Below are positions 42,984-50,167 of a DNA stretch of 64,000 nt, in pieces. The notes beneath the pieces are model-generated. The model saw only the letters and a program-made list of their open reading frames with translations, did not search any database and had not been told where the DNA came from. The translations under genes and the position numbers were made by a program. The DNA lies in NCBI GenBank assembly GCA_020849895.1, contig JADZFN010000067.1, positions 48,253 through 112,252 on the forward strand, read 5' to 3'. The stretch comes from Verrucomicrobiia bacterium (GTDB taxonomy: Bacteria > Verrucomicrobiota > Verrucomicrobiia > JABWAM01). Numbering within the stretch: the stretch's first letter is position 1; each line of letters opens with the position of its first letter.

Positions 42984-43838
42984 GTGAAACTCCATAAACC
43001 GCACGCCGACATTTTCATCCCCGACCAGCTTCCCGTGGCGCAAGCTCTCGCCCGCACCACGCACATGGGAATCGGAGCGCATCAGGACGACCTCGAGCTC
43101 ATGATGTACCACCCAATCCTCGCCTGCTTCCGTCAGGTGGACCAATGGTTCACGGGGGTTACCGTCACCGACGGCCGGGGAAGCTCGCGCACCGGTCCCT
43201 ACGCCGATTACAGCGATGAACAGATGCGGGACGTACGTCGCCGCGAGCAGCGACATGCCGCGGCGCTCGGCGAATACGCCGCGATGGTCCAGCTCGATTA
43301 CTCCAGCAAGGAGGCGAAAGACCCTTCCCACCGGCATCTCGTGGAAGACCTCAAGGCCCTCCTCCTCGCCGCCCAACCCGAAGCCGTCTACACGCACAAT
43401 CCCGCCGACAAGCACGACACCCACGTCGCCGTGGTCGTCCCCGTGGTGCAGGCGATCCGAGAGCTTCCCCGGGAGAAACGCCCAAAGGCGCTCTACGGGA
43501 TGGAGGCGTGGCGTTCCCTTGACTGGATGCAGGACGACGAAAAGGTGATCTTCGACGTCAGCGCGCGGGAACATCTCTACGCGACGCTCTCGGGCGTCTG
43601 GGATTCGCAGATCGGCGGCGGCAAGCGTTACGACCTCGGCTGTGCCGGCCGCAAACGCGCCAACGCCACCCTGCTCGCGTCCCACGCCTCAGACAAGGCG
43701 ACGATGATCGAGTTCGGAATGGACCTCACCCCGCTCGTTCAGGACGACGCCCTCGATCTCGTCGAGCACACGCGCGGTTTCATCCGCCGTTTCGAGGCGG
43801 ACGCGGCGGCGCGCCTCGCCAGACGCCTCGGCCAATAG
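42984..43838 (+). CDS. PIG-L-family deacetylase
   Basis: 284-residue zinc-dependent deacetylase of the PIG-L/LmbE group, which removes acetyl groups from N-acetyl-hexosamines and related compounds. The metal-binding AHQDDLE (about residues 32-38; usually AHPDDxE, so Pro is replaced by Gln) and the THNPADKHDTH segment (about 138-148) are present. The start codon is GTG. It lies 31 bp downstream of the ROK kinase. The kinase/deacetylase pair suggests use of an amino sugar, though neither substrate can be read from the sequence. Confidence 0.88.
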   Translation: MKLHKPHADIFIPDQLPVAQALARTTHMGIGAHQDDLELMMYHPILACFRQVDQWFTGVTVTDGRGSSRTGPYADYSDEQMRDVRRREQRHAAALGEYAAMVQLDYSSKEAKDPSHRHLVEDLKALLLAAQPEAVYTHNPADKHDTHVAVVVPVVQAIRELPREKRPKALYGMEAWRSLDWMQDDEKVIFDVSAREHLYATLSGVWDSQIGGGKRYDLGCAGRKRANATLLASHASDKATMIEFGMDLTPLVQDDALDLVEHTRGFIRRFEADAAARLARRLGQ

Positions 43839-43841
43839 ACC

Positions 43842-43975
43842 TTTTCCAACGGGACGCCGAGTTGCCCGTAATCAATTTCCAGATCGGCAACGAGCACCAC
43901 GGAATCTACCGTCTCGCCATAGGCGAAGGGCATACCATCGCGGGACCAGACACGCGGAACAACGATGTCTGAGAG
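43842..43975 (-). pseudogene. Possible gene remnant next to stem-loop copy 2
   Basis: On the minus strand this gap reads as an uninterrupted, coding-like stretch with SDIVVPRVWSRDG, then MPFAYGETVDSVVLVADLE and ending LGVPLEKVYW. It runs into the antisense of the PIG-L gene without a stop of its own. I do not recognise the family. It may be the broken end of a small gene cut by the 52-bp stem-loop element that abuts it. Equally it could be a chance open frame. Confidence 0.25.
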
Positions 43976-44023
43976 GGTGTTTGAAAATTCGACTGAGGGC
44001 AGGCCAATTTTCAAACACCCTCT
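43972..44023 (+). repeat. Dispersed 52-bp stem-loop element, copy 2
   Basis: Perfect 18-bp inverted repeat (43972-43989 and 44006-44023) around a 16-nt loop CGACTGAGGGCAGGCC. It differs from copy 1 (29679) at one loop base and one right-arm base. It lies between the PIG-L and nucleotidyltransferase genes, again intergenic and in the same orientation relative to flanking plus-strand genes. Confidence 0.88.
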
Positions 44024-44093
44024 TAGGAGCGTCCACGTGGCGTGCACCGGTTTTTGAATTGGCTCTCCAGGGCGGCTCGACGAAGCTGATGGC

Positions 44094-44810
44094 ATGTCCG
44101 GTGCCCCGCCCATCCGCCGCGCCTTCCTCTTCGGCGCAGGGCGCGGCATGCGCCTCCGTCCGCTGACCGAAAGCATCCCCAAGCCGCTCCTCCCCGCGCG
44201 CGGCCGCCCGCTCGTCGTCTTTGCGCTGGAGCATCTCGCCGAGTTTGGTGTCCGCGATGTCGTGATCAACACGCACCACGCCGCCGGCGAATGGGCGCGA
44301 ACCTTTCCTGAAGGTCGCCACGGCCCGCTCACGCTCACGTTCCGCCACGAACCCGTCCTCCTCGACACCGGAGGCGGACTCAAGAACGTCGAGGACTTCT
44401 TCGCGGGCGGAGGGACCTTTCTGGCTTACAACGGCGACGTGTTCACGACTCTTCCCCTCGCGGCCGCCGTCGCTGCGCACCGGGCGGCGGGGAACACAGT
44501 GACGATGGTCCTGCGGAGCGGAGGCGAGCCAAGGCACGTGGCGCTTCATCCCAACGGCCGGGTGCGCGACCTCCGGGGCTTGCTCGGAACCGGCGCGGAA
44601 GGGAAATACGTGTTCACCGGGATTCACGTTCTCGAACCGACGGTCTTCCGTGAAATTCCCGACACCTCGCCGCGGCCGATCATCCCGGTCTATCTCGACA
44701 TGATCCGTCGCGGCTTGCCGGTAGGGGGTGTGGTTCTCGACGAAGGCGAGTGGCGCGACCTGGGCACGATCGAAGACTATCGCCGTTTCGCCGCCGGAGA
44801 CCTCATGTGA
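44094..44810 (+). CDS. Sugar-phosphate nucleotidyltransferase (MurU/mannose-1-P guanylyltransferase-like)
   Basis: 238-residue NTP transferase. The N-terminal nucleotide loop is FLFGAGRGMRLRPLTESIPK (the usual LAAGxGxR form with A-A replaced by F-G), then KPLLPARGRPL. LDTGGGLKN (about 90), LAYNGDVFT with the metal Asp (about 108) and FTGIHVLEP (about 175) are typical. It makes an NDP-sugar from NTP and a sugar 1-phosphate. Short members like this include MurNAc-1-P uridylyltransferase (MurU) and mannose-1-P guanylyltransferases; the sequence alone does not separate them. Confidence 0.88.
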   Translation: MSGAPPIRRAFLFGAGRGMRLRPLTESIPKPLLPARGRPLVVFALEHLAEFGVRDVVINTHHAAGEWARTFPEGRHGPLTLTFRHEPVLLDTGGGLKNVEDFFAGGGTFLAYNGDVFTTLPLAAAVAAHRAAGNTVTMVLRSGGEPRHVALHPNGRVRDLRGLLGTGAEGKYVFTGIHVLEPTVFREIPDTSPRPIIPVYLDMIRRGLPVGGVVLDEGEWRDLGTIEDYRRFAAGDLM

Positions 44811-44981
44811 GGATTCTGGTCCGGCGCATCGTCCGCCCTTTTCAAGAAGAGGTTCGATCCGAATCCGGATCGGTTGGCTGCAGCCGACGCGTCTGGCTGC
44901 GCGCTGGAAATCCGATTTCTTGCTTCTTTTTTGGACTTGCCCCGGCGCGTTGCATGACGCATGCTCGCGTCGTTTCCAAGA

Positions 44982-45058
44982 GCGAGCGTAGCTCAGCCCG
45001 GTAGAGCTCCACCTTGCCAAGGTGGCCGTCGTGGGTTCAAATCCCATCGCTCGCTCCA
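44982..45058 (+). tRNA. tRNA-Gly (GCC)
   Basis: 77-nt cloverleaf with encoded CCA. The acceptor stem GCGAGCG pairs with CGCTCGC. The D arm is GCTC/GAGC, the anticodon stem is CCACC/GGTGG around loop TTGCCAA (anticodon GCC), and the T arm is GTGGG-TTCAAAT-CCCAT. The discriminator is T at 45055. A tyrosine integrase begins 82 bp after its 3' end, so this tRNA is probably the insertion target of the island to its right. Confidence 0.97.
45032..45058 (+). other. Candidate island attachment site (tRNA-Gly 3' end)
   Basis: Tyrosine integrases commonly insert at the T-loop/acceptor 3' part of tRNA genes and regenerate it. The integrase gene lies immediately to the right and the content changes here, so this segment is the likely left junction. 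I did not find a second copy of the sequence before 64000, so the right junction is presumably outside the window. Confidence 0.4.
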
Positions 45059-45078
45059 CTTCTCTCCTCTGAAAGAGT

Positions 45079-45097
45079 CTGTTTTGGGCTGTTTTGG
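45079..45097 (+). repeat. Tandem CTGTTTTGG repeats between tRNA and integrase
   Basis: Two copies of CTGTTTTGG start 10 bp apart (45079-45087 and 45089-45097), one helical turn. Short direct repeats at this position resemble integrase or excisionase arm-binding sites; that role is inferred. Confidence 0.4.
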
Positions 45098-45106
45098 ACT
45101 TGTAGT

Positions 45107-45137
45107 TTGTGAACCGGCTTTGTGAATTGGTTCACAA
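45107..45137. promoter_or_regulatory. Inverted repeat TTGTGAACC / GGTTCACAA upstream of integrase
   Basis: A perfect 9-bp inverted repeat, arms 45107-45115 and 45129-45137 with a 13-nt spacer, ends 2 bp before the integrase ATG (45140). The position suits an operator that blocks integrase expression, or a recombination core site. Confidence 0.5.
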
Positions 45138-45139
45138 CC

Positions 45140-46198
45140 ATGAAGAACGTCTACCACCGCAAAGGGGGCTACTGGTACTCCAAGATGACCGAGGGCAAGC
45201 GGATCTGGGTTAATTTGCAGACGGCGGACTACGCGGAAGCCATTAAGCGAGCCCTGGAGATTCAGGAGAATCCTCTGGTCAAGTCTCCCCATACGGCGAT
45301 GGATGATGCCCATGAATTCGTGGGGCACAAGCTTCGCATGAACCAGTACAGTCGCGCCTCGGCAACCGCGAAGCTCTACACTTTGCGCCAGTTTTTCCAG
45401 TGGCTTCCGGAACGTACGAGTGCCGCTGCGGTGACCAGCAAACAGGTGGCGGAGTACTACGCCCATCTTCAACGAACATTGAGCGAATCGACCGCACAGG
45501 GCTACATGATGACCCTTCGGTCCTTTTTTCAGTGGGCGACCGAAGTGAAGCGATTGAGGGTGGACAACCCCGTGAAGAGCGTGAAGCTCGCGAAGTGGAC
45601 TTCCAAAGGTCGACAGCAGTGGTGCCAGCGGAGCTTGAAGAACAAACTGATCGAGGCCGCACCCAACGACGATTTGCGCTTCATCCTCTTTTGCGGATTT
45701 GACGCGGGGCTGCGGCGAGGGGAGATCTCCGAATGTCGTCGAGACTGGTTCGACCTTAAGGCCGGTCTCCTGCATGTGCGCAAGGCCGAGGGACCGCCCC
45801 GTCTTGGGGAAGGGCAACGCCCGTTCCTTCCAAAGGACCGCGACGAACGTACCGTTCCTTTGACCGCCCCGTTTCGGAAATTCCTGCGCAGGTACCTGAA
45901 AGGAAGAAGCGAGTACGATTTCGCGTTGATGCCTGGGGTGTCGTACGGCAAAGCGAAATACCGCTACGATTTTCGGAAGCCGTTCGATGACTACCTGAAG
46001 ACGAAAGCCTGTCAGTGGGTTACGCCCCACGTGATGCGCCACTCCTTCGCCAGCATTCTCGCCAGCGCGGGAGTCTCCATCTTCAAGGTGGCTCAGTGGC
46101 TGGGCGACGACGTGCGTGTCGTCCAACGCCACTACGCCAAGCTCGCCGCGGGTGACAGCGACATTCACGCTCTGACCTCCGCGGTTTCGGCAGGATAA
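45140..46198 (+). CDS. Tyrosine recombinase (phage/island integrase)
   Basis: 352-residue site-specific recombinase. The N-terminal part (MKNVYHRKGGYWYSKM) resembles an arm-binding domain and residues about 50-140 a SAM-like core-binding domain. The catalytic domain has the first Arg in AGLRRGEISECR, the HxxR box in TPHVMRHSFASILASAG, VAQWLGDD and the nucleophile Tyr in VQRHYAKLA. ATG 45140 is chosen over an in-frame GTG at 45122 because that GTG lies inside the inverted repeat. Its position next to tRNA-Gly marks the left end of an integrated element. Its 3' end overlaps the convergent HTH gene by 34 bp. Confidence 0.93.
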   Translation: MKNVYHRKGGYWYSKMTEGKRIWVNLQTADYAEAIKRALEIQENPLVKSPHTAMDDAHEFVGHKLRMNQYSRASATAKLYTLRQFFQWLPERTSAAAVTSKQVAEYYAHLQRTLSESTAQGYMMTLRSFFQWATEVKRLRVDNPVKSVKLAKWTSKGRQQWCQRSLKNKLIEAAPNDDLRFILFCGFDAGLRRGEISECRRDWFDLKAGLLHVRKAEGPPRLGEGQRPFLPKDRDERTVPLTAPFRKFLRRYLKGRSEYDFALMPGVSYGKAKYRYDFRKPFDDYLKTKACQWVTPHVMRHSFASILASAGVSIFKVAQWLGDDVRVVQRHYAKLAAGDSDIHALTSAVSAG

Positions 46199-46389
46199 TC
46201 GCCGGCCTTCAGCCTCTTCCAGCACTGCTCCACGTCGGCCACGTCGAAAAGCCGGCAGGAATGGCGGTCCACGACGGGCTTGATCCAGCCCGCCCGCACC
46301 ATCCGCTCGAACAATGAGGTGTTTCCGATCATGGCCCCGGCATCGTCGCTACGAATCCCGAGGGGCTTCACCAGCTCCGAGTACTTCAT
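46165..46389 (-). CDS. Small HTH/excisionase-like DNA-binding protein
   Basis: 74-residue protein beginning MKYSELVKPLGIRSDDAG. The layout, with a short helix pair, GWIKPVVDRHSCRLFDVADV and a C-terminal charged helix, resembles winged MerR/excisionase (Xis/AlpA) proteins, whose wing reads similar R-x-x-x-FDVxDVE. It is convergent with the integrase and divergent from the next gene across an operator-like palindrome. Control of integration/excision is an inference. The frame is open upstream, but ATG 46389 gives the best match. Confidence 0.55.
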   Translation of the reverse strand: MKYSELVKPLGIRSDDAGAMIGNTSLFERMVRAGWIKPVVDRHSCRLFDVADVEQCWKRLKAGDYPAETAEVRA

Positions 46390-46427
46390 GGTCGCATCAT
46401 GTGAAAGCTTCCCGGAAGAAGTTAGGA

Positions 46428-46449
46428 CAACATTTGGTATCAAATGTTG
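46428..46449. promoter_or_regulatory. Palindrome CAACATTTG-GTAT-CAAATGTTG between divergent genes
   Basis: Perfect 9-bp arms (46428-46436 and 46441-46449) with a 4-nt spacer lie in the 98-bp gap between the HTH gene (starts 46389, minus) and the 317-residue orphan gene (starts 46488, plus). This is the expected place and shape for a repressor operator controlling both; the HTH protein is the obvious candidate. Confidence 0.6.
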
Positions 46450-46487
46450 GTCATTCCGGTCCTCTCTCTTCGTGATAATTCGCGAGG

Positions 46488-47441
46488 ATGCCGAAACGTT
46501 CTCGACCGGCGATCCGAACATCAGGCGTCTCCTGTTCTGCTGATTCTCCCGGCAAAGCCTTTCTGATTCGGACGTTGCGGCGTCTGCCCGCGCGGGTACG
46601 GAGGCATCCGGATTGCCATCTCTTGGAAAAGCTCGGCGCATGGATGCTGGTACCGACCTGTCTCCGACCGGTCGGCCTCGACACTTTCGGCCTCCATGTC
46701 GTGGAAAGCCTGCGGCGTGGCAGGCCGCTGGATATTCAAACGAGGTTGGCCCTCCAACTTCTTGCGGCGCCACCTTCGCCAGAAGTGCGGGCGTTTGTTG
46801 CACAACACGAGAGGTTGACTCGCATGCATGGCGAGAGCGGTTTTGTTCGCGCCAACTACAAGTTTTCCGTCGTCCAAGAGGAACGGAGGAAAAGCGAGGA
46901 GTTGGCCTCGGAATGGAACCAGATCAAGGCCGCCTTCAACGTCGCGAAATACCGGGACACCAGCGGGATGATTCACGGGGAGTTCGTACAGGATCAGGAA
47001 CCGAGCATCAATTCGCACCGGGAGGAGGATGGAAAACACGCCCGCTTTCGCATGGCCTTCCGGAACTTCTGCCACCGGTGGAACCTCCGCGGCATGCGGG
47101 ACGACCTGCCGGTTCTCCTCGGTGTCGGCGTCCGCCTTACCCCCTTTGGCACCGTCATCTTCCTTCCCGCGTACTGGAGCATGGATCACCAACGTGACTT
47201 CTGGTGGTGCCGAATCAAGACCCTCCATCGCACGCGATCTCTGGCGAAGCAGGGTCCAAAACTCAGTCGGAACCAATGCGAACGCCGCAAGGAAGCCGCA
47301 CGCGCGAAGCGACTCATGGCGCAGGCCATTGCGCTTGGGCTCAAGGGCAGTCGTCGCGATGACTGGGTAATGCGGAAGCTCAACTGGGACGTACGCACCG
47401 AACCCCGCGCCCTGTGGCGTTTGTTGAAGCAGGCCGCCTGA
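46488..47441 (+). CDS. Island protein of unknown function
   Basis: 317-residue protein that I do not recognise. It is basic and tryptophan-rich, with no membrane segment or signal peptide. Notable stretches are LGAWMLVPTCLRPVGLDTFG (about 50-70), a WNQIKAAFNVAKYRD segment near the middle, FLPAYWSMDHQRDFWWCRIK (about 225) and a very basic C-terminal third (RRKEAARAKRLMAQA). The basic tail suggests nucleic-acid binding, as an inference. The ATG lies just downstream of the palindromic operator candidate. Confidence 0.6.
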   Translation: MPKRSRPAIRTSGVSCSADSPGKAFLIRTLRRLPARVRRHPDCHLLEKLGAWMLVPTCLRPVGLDTFGLHVVESLRRGRPLDIQTRLALQLLAAPPSPEVRAFVAQHERLTRMHGESGFVRANYKFSVVQEERRKSEELASEWNQIKAAFNVAKYRDTSGMIHGEFVQDQEPSINSHREEDGKHARFRMAFRNFCHRWNLRGMRDDLPVLLGVGVRLTPFGTVIFLPAYWSMDHQRDFWWCRIKTLHRTRSLAKQGPKLSRNQCERRKEAARAKRLMAQAIALGLKGSRRDDWVMRKLNWDVRTEPRALWRLLKQAA

Positions 47442-47753
47442 GGGGCACGCTTCCCGTGGTTGCGTCCGATCTGGAAGAGAAAGCGATCCACATCGTTGAG
47501 CTTCGCGCGGTAATGGGGCGTGGGGTTTCAGCTTCTTGACGTCGGAGGCGTGTAAATTGCCGGCGCGAAGCGTTCCACTGCTTGGTCGAAGGCGACCTGA
47601 ACCTGGAATGAATCCAGCTCGTTGTAGCGAAGGATTTCCACAGGAGCGCCATCTCCGAAAAACTCCGATGCTCAGTTCATCGCCCAATCGGAGCGTCTCA
47701 CCACAACGGCCGCGGGGAAGTTCACGTCCGTCAGGCGGGCGAACTTTAGAGAA
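47442..47753. other. 312-bp gap without an intact gene
   Basis: No intact ORF with convincing coding character was found. The minus strand holds a broken coding-like frame, described separately. No promoter, hairpin or RNA gene is recognised. Confidence 0.5.
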
Positions 47754-47758
47754 TCATC
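47528..47758 (-). pseudogene. Possible remnant of a small gene with one in-frame stop
   Basis: One minus-strand frame reads DDSLKFARLTDVNFPAAVVV and then RRSDWAMN, stops (TGA at 47672-47674), and continues ASEFFGDGAPVEILRYNELD, SFQVQVAFDQAVERFAPA and IYTPPTSRS to a second TGA at 47528. The two halves have similar amino-acid texture, suggesting one decayed gene of about 77 codons. The family is not recognised. It immediately follows the Schlafen-type gene. Confidence 0.3.
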
Positions 47759-49229
47759 CCCGTCCCGCCTTTACAAGCGCCGCCATTCCCACTTCGGTGA
47801 GGCGGTATTTCTGCAGAGGGCTTCGCGGCTTGTCCGGAAGGGTGCGCTCCACCCAACCCTGCTCGATCAATGGTTGCAGGTACGATTTTAAGAAGTGCAC
47901 CCGGTCTTTGAGGCCCACCGCACGCTGCAAGGTCTCGGCGCTTGCGGCGTGCTTGGCGGCATTGAGAACAACCTCCACTTGTGGGGTGACTTGTGGAGTG
48001 GCTTGTGGGGCAACTTGTGGGGCGGCGCTCCCCGCGACCATTTGCGCCTTGAAGGTGACGATGAGGAAGCCCGACCGCTCCTCGAAGGTCGGTGGGGCCG
48101 CCCCATGCCGCTGGCACATCGCGATCACCCGGTTCGTGCCACGGCCCCAGACCTCCACCGCCCCGGTGCGGTGGAAAGCGCCGGCGATGAGGGGATTGGT
48201 CGGCCTCGAATCGTGCCGACCCGAGAGCTGTTCGAGCGTGATGCCGGTCGGAAGGCGACCGTAGCTCCGAATCTCGATCCGGTCGTCGAAGACCACGAGG
48301 GCGACGTAGCCCGAGGGATGGGAGTAGTCGCGGTGCATCACGGCGTTGAGGAGAATTTCGCGGAGAGCATCCAGCGGGACCGGAAAACGATCCTCCCGGA
48401 ACACCTTCCCCTCCGGAAAACGCGCCCCAAGCGGCATGGTTCGCTCGAAGAACGCCATGCCCTCGCGCACCATGGCGAAGGCGTGCATGTGCTCCTGTCG
48501 GTTGTCTACGATGTCGCCAGTGACCTCGGTTCCCCGGAAGCGCCCCATTTTGAGAAGGCACTGAGGATGGTTGGGCAGGAACTTCTTCCCGTAGAGCATA
48601 TGGGCCGCCTGCGTGAGAACCCCTCCCACGCGCAGGCCCAGCCGGTCAAGAATCTCCCCCACATCCCGGCCGGTGTCCGGAGAAATCCGGTTTTGCTGAA
48701 TGGCCAGCTCACGTGTGCGCAGGATTTCCCGGCGGTCCAGCTCCTTGAGCGCCAGCCCCTCGGCGGGAAGATTCTCCCATCGGCGTTTGGCGTGGCCGCG
48801 TTCCACGAGCAGACGCTCGTACTTGGCCTGCGGCATTCGCCGCGTCGTGCTTCCCACGCGCTCATAGGCGCGCCCTTCGTAGACGAAGGGACGAAGGTCA
48901 TGGCCGCTCTCGACTGTCATCACGAGAACTTCACAGCCAGCCCAGATTTTGACGCGGTGGATGGATACATGGGCGGGCGGTTCGAAGCGGTCGGCAGCCT
49001 GCGCCAGATCCCGAAGCGTCTGGTCGGAAACCTCCTGCCCCTCGACCGCGCCATCCGGACGGACGCCGAAGAGCACCATGCCACCGGCTCCGTTCAGGAA
49101 CGCGCAGAGCGTCTGCATGCCTTCCTTCAACTCACCGGTGGAGCGTTTGAACTCCAGATTCAGTCCCTCGCCTTGGGTGGCCAGTGCCGTGATCTGCTTC
49201 GCGTTGGCAGGAACCCCGATTGTTTTCAT
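47754..49229 (-). CDS. AlbA_2/Schlafen-domain ATP-binding protein (RecG-like DUF family)
   Basis: 491-residue protein of the AlbA_2-containing family often annotated as putative transcriptional regulator or RecG-like. The N-terminal AlbA_2/Schlafen core has EGLNLEFKRSTGELKE (about 21-36), FLNGAGGMVLFGV and DLRPFVYEGRAYERVGSTTR. The middle carries a GHKL-type ATP-binding C-terminal part with LREILLNAVMHRDYSHPSGY (about 285) and VEVWGRGTNRVI (about 365). A PQVAPQATPQVTPQV linker and a winged-helix end follow. Members are common on mobile islands and some are linked to defence; the role here is unknown. Confidence 0.85.
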   Translation of the reverse strand: MKTIGVPANAKQITALATQGEGLNLEFKRSTGELKEGMQTLCAFLNGAGGMVLFGVRPDGAVEGQEVSDQTLRDLAQAADRFEPPAHVSIHRVKIWAGCEVLVMTVESGHDLRPFVYEGRAYERVGSTTRRMPQAKYERLLVERGHAKRRWENLPAEGLALKELDRREILRTRELAIQQNRISPDTGRDVGEILDRLGLRVGGVLTQAAHMLYGKKFLPNHPQCLLKMGRFRGTEVTGDIVDNRQEHMHAFAMVREGMAFFERTMPLGARFPEGKVFREDRFPVPLDALREILLNAVMHRDYSHPSGYVALVVFDDRIEIRSYGRLPTGITLEQLSGRHDSRPTNPLIAGAFHRTGAVEVWGRGTNRVIAMCQRHGAAPPTFEERSGFLIVTFKAQMVAGSAAPQVAPQATPQVTPQVEVVLNAAKHAASAETLQRAVGLKDRVHFLKSYLQPLIEQGWVERTLPDKPRSPLQKYRLTEVGMAALVKAGRG

Positions 49230-49381
49230 GAGGCTTCCCTTTCCGAGGGGCGGAGCCTTCGCTGATTCACACTGCGGAAGACGGAGGAATTCTGTGTCGT
49301 AGGGGTATCCATGTTCATCAGCGCAGCTGCAAGCGTGGCATCTTTGGTCCGCGGATGGAAGCGGAAGCGACCGGCCGGTGA

Positions 49382-50167
49382 TCAGGAACCGGATTCTATG
49401 AAAATCGATTCGTGAAGAGGAAACGCCTTCACTTCTAGAGAAGTCGGCAGGTTGGCTTCCCCATCGAAGCGGGCTTTCACGAGACAGAAGCGCAGCCCAC
49501 GTCCCGCGCTCTGCCCAACATTCACGCAGGTCGTGGATCCCAGCCGGTAGTGCCAGCGCTTCGTGCGAACCGGGGTTCGATGGTCATGGCCGAAGACCAC
49601 AAGTTGAGGTGCGTGAAGTTCGATGGCATGTCGCCACTCGGCGTTGCCGCCGACCACGGAACCCTCGGCGCTCAGGGGCGTCCCCGTCGGAGGTTCGTGC
49701 ATCAGCCAGAGCGCCCTGGCTGCGGGTCCGACGCGGTCCAGGAGTTTCGGTAGCCAATCGTCGGAATGCGGAGGCAGAGGCGGACGCCCTTCGAGAAAGG
49801 TCGTCTCCTCTCCCATGAGGCTGGGAAAACCCAGAACGTGAAGGCGTCCAATGCGGCAGGTCTCGCCATGGAGGGCCACCGTCTTTCGTCCCTCAGCGCG
49901 CCACGCTTCGGCGAAGGGACGCCAGTTGGGTCCTTCGTGGTTGCCGCGCACGAAGACCATCTCGGGGCATGGCAATCGAGCCAGAGCCCGGGCGCAAGAC
50001 GCCGGGTCAAGAAGATCCGGAGGAACGGGGCCTTGAAACATGTCAAGGAAGTCACCCACGAGGGCGATGGCGTCCGGGCGATGATCCTCCACCGCCTTGG
50101 CAAGGTCCGCGTAGAGACCCCGTTGGGAGTGCAGGTCGGTGACCGTCAGGAGGGTGATCGCGCTCAT
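49382..50167 (-). CDS. Calcineurin-like metallophosphoesterase
   Basis: 261-residue metallophosphoesterase with the full metal-binding set: TVTDLH (about 7-12), ALVGDFLD (about 34), VFVRGNHE (about 73), LWLMHEPP (about 155) and VVFGHDHRT (about 190). It hydrolyses a phosphomonoester or diester of unknown identity. ATG 50167 (MSAITLLTVTDLH) places the first metal motif at the usual distance. It has no signal peptide, so it is probably cytosolic. It lies 150 bp from the Schlafen-type gene on the same strand. Confidence 0.88.
   Translation of the reverse strand: MSAITLLTVTDLHSQRGLYADLAKAVEDHRPDAIALVGDFLDMFQGPVPPDLLDPASCARALARLPCPEMVFVRGNHEGPNWRPFAEAWRAEGRKTVALHGETCRIGRLHVLGFPSLMGEETTFLEGRPPLPPHSDDWLPKLLDRVGPAARALWLMHEPPTGTPLSAEGSVVGGNAEWRHAIELHAPQLVVFGHDHRTPVRTKRWHYRLGSTTCVNVGQSAGRGLRFCLVKARFDGEANLPTSLEVKAFPLHESIFIESGS

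Noticed and set aside
43872..45059. 395-residue minus-strand ORF starting MERAMGFEPTTATLARWSS
   Set aside because: Its beginning is the antisense of the tRNA-Gly gene, a common false-annotation artefact. The rest is antisense to the nucleotidyltransferase gene.
44993..46225. 410-residue minus-strand ORF across the integrase, ending in antisense tRNA
   Set aside because: Entirely antisense to the integrase, which has complete catalytic motifs. The C-terminal WDLNPRR text is the reversed tRNA artefact.
47980..48030. Short tandem GGGG(A/C)ACTTGTGG-like repeats that could suggest a CRISPR or VNTR
   Set aside because: They encode the APQVAPQATPQV linker of the Schlafen-type protein; such linkers are typical of that family.
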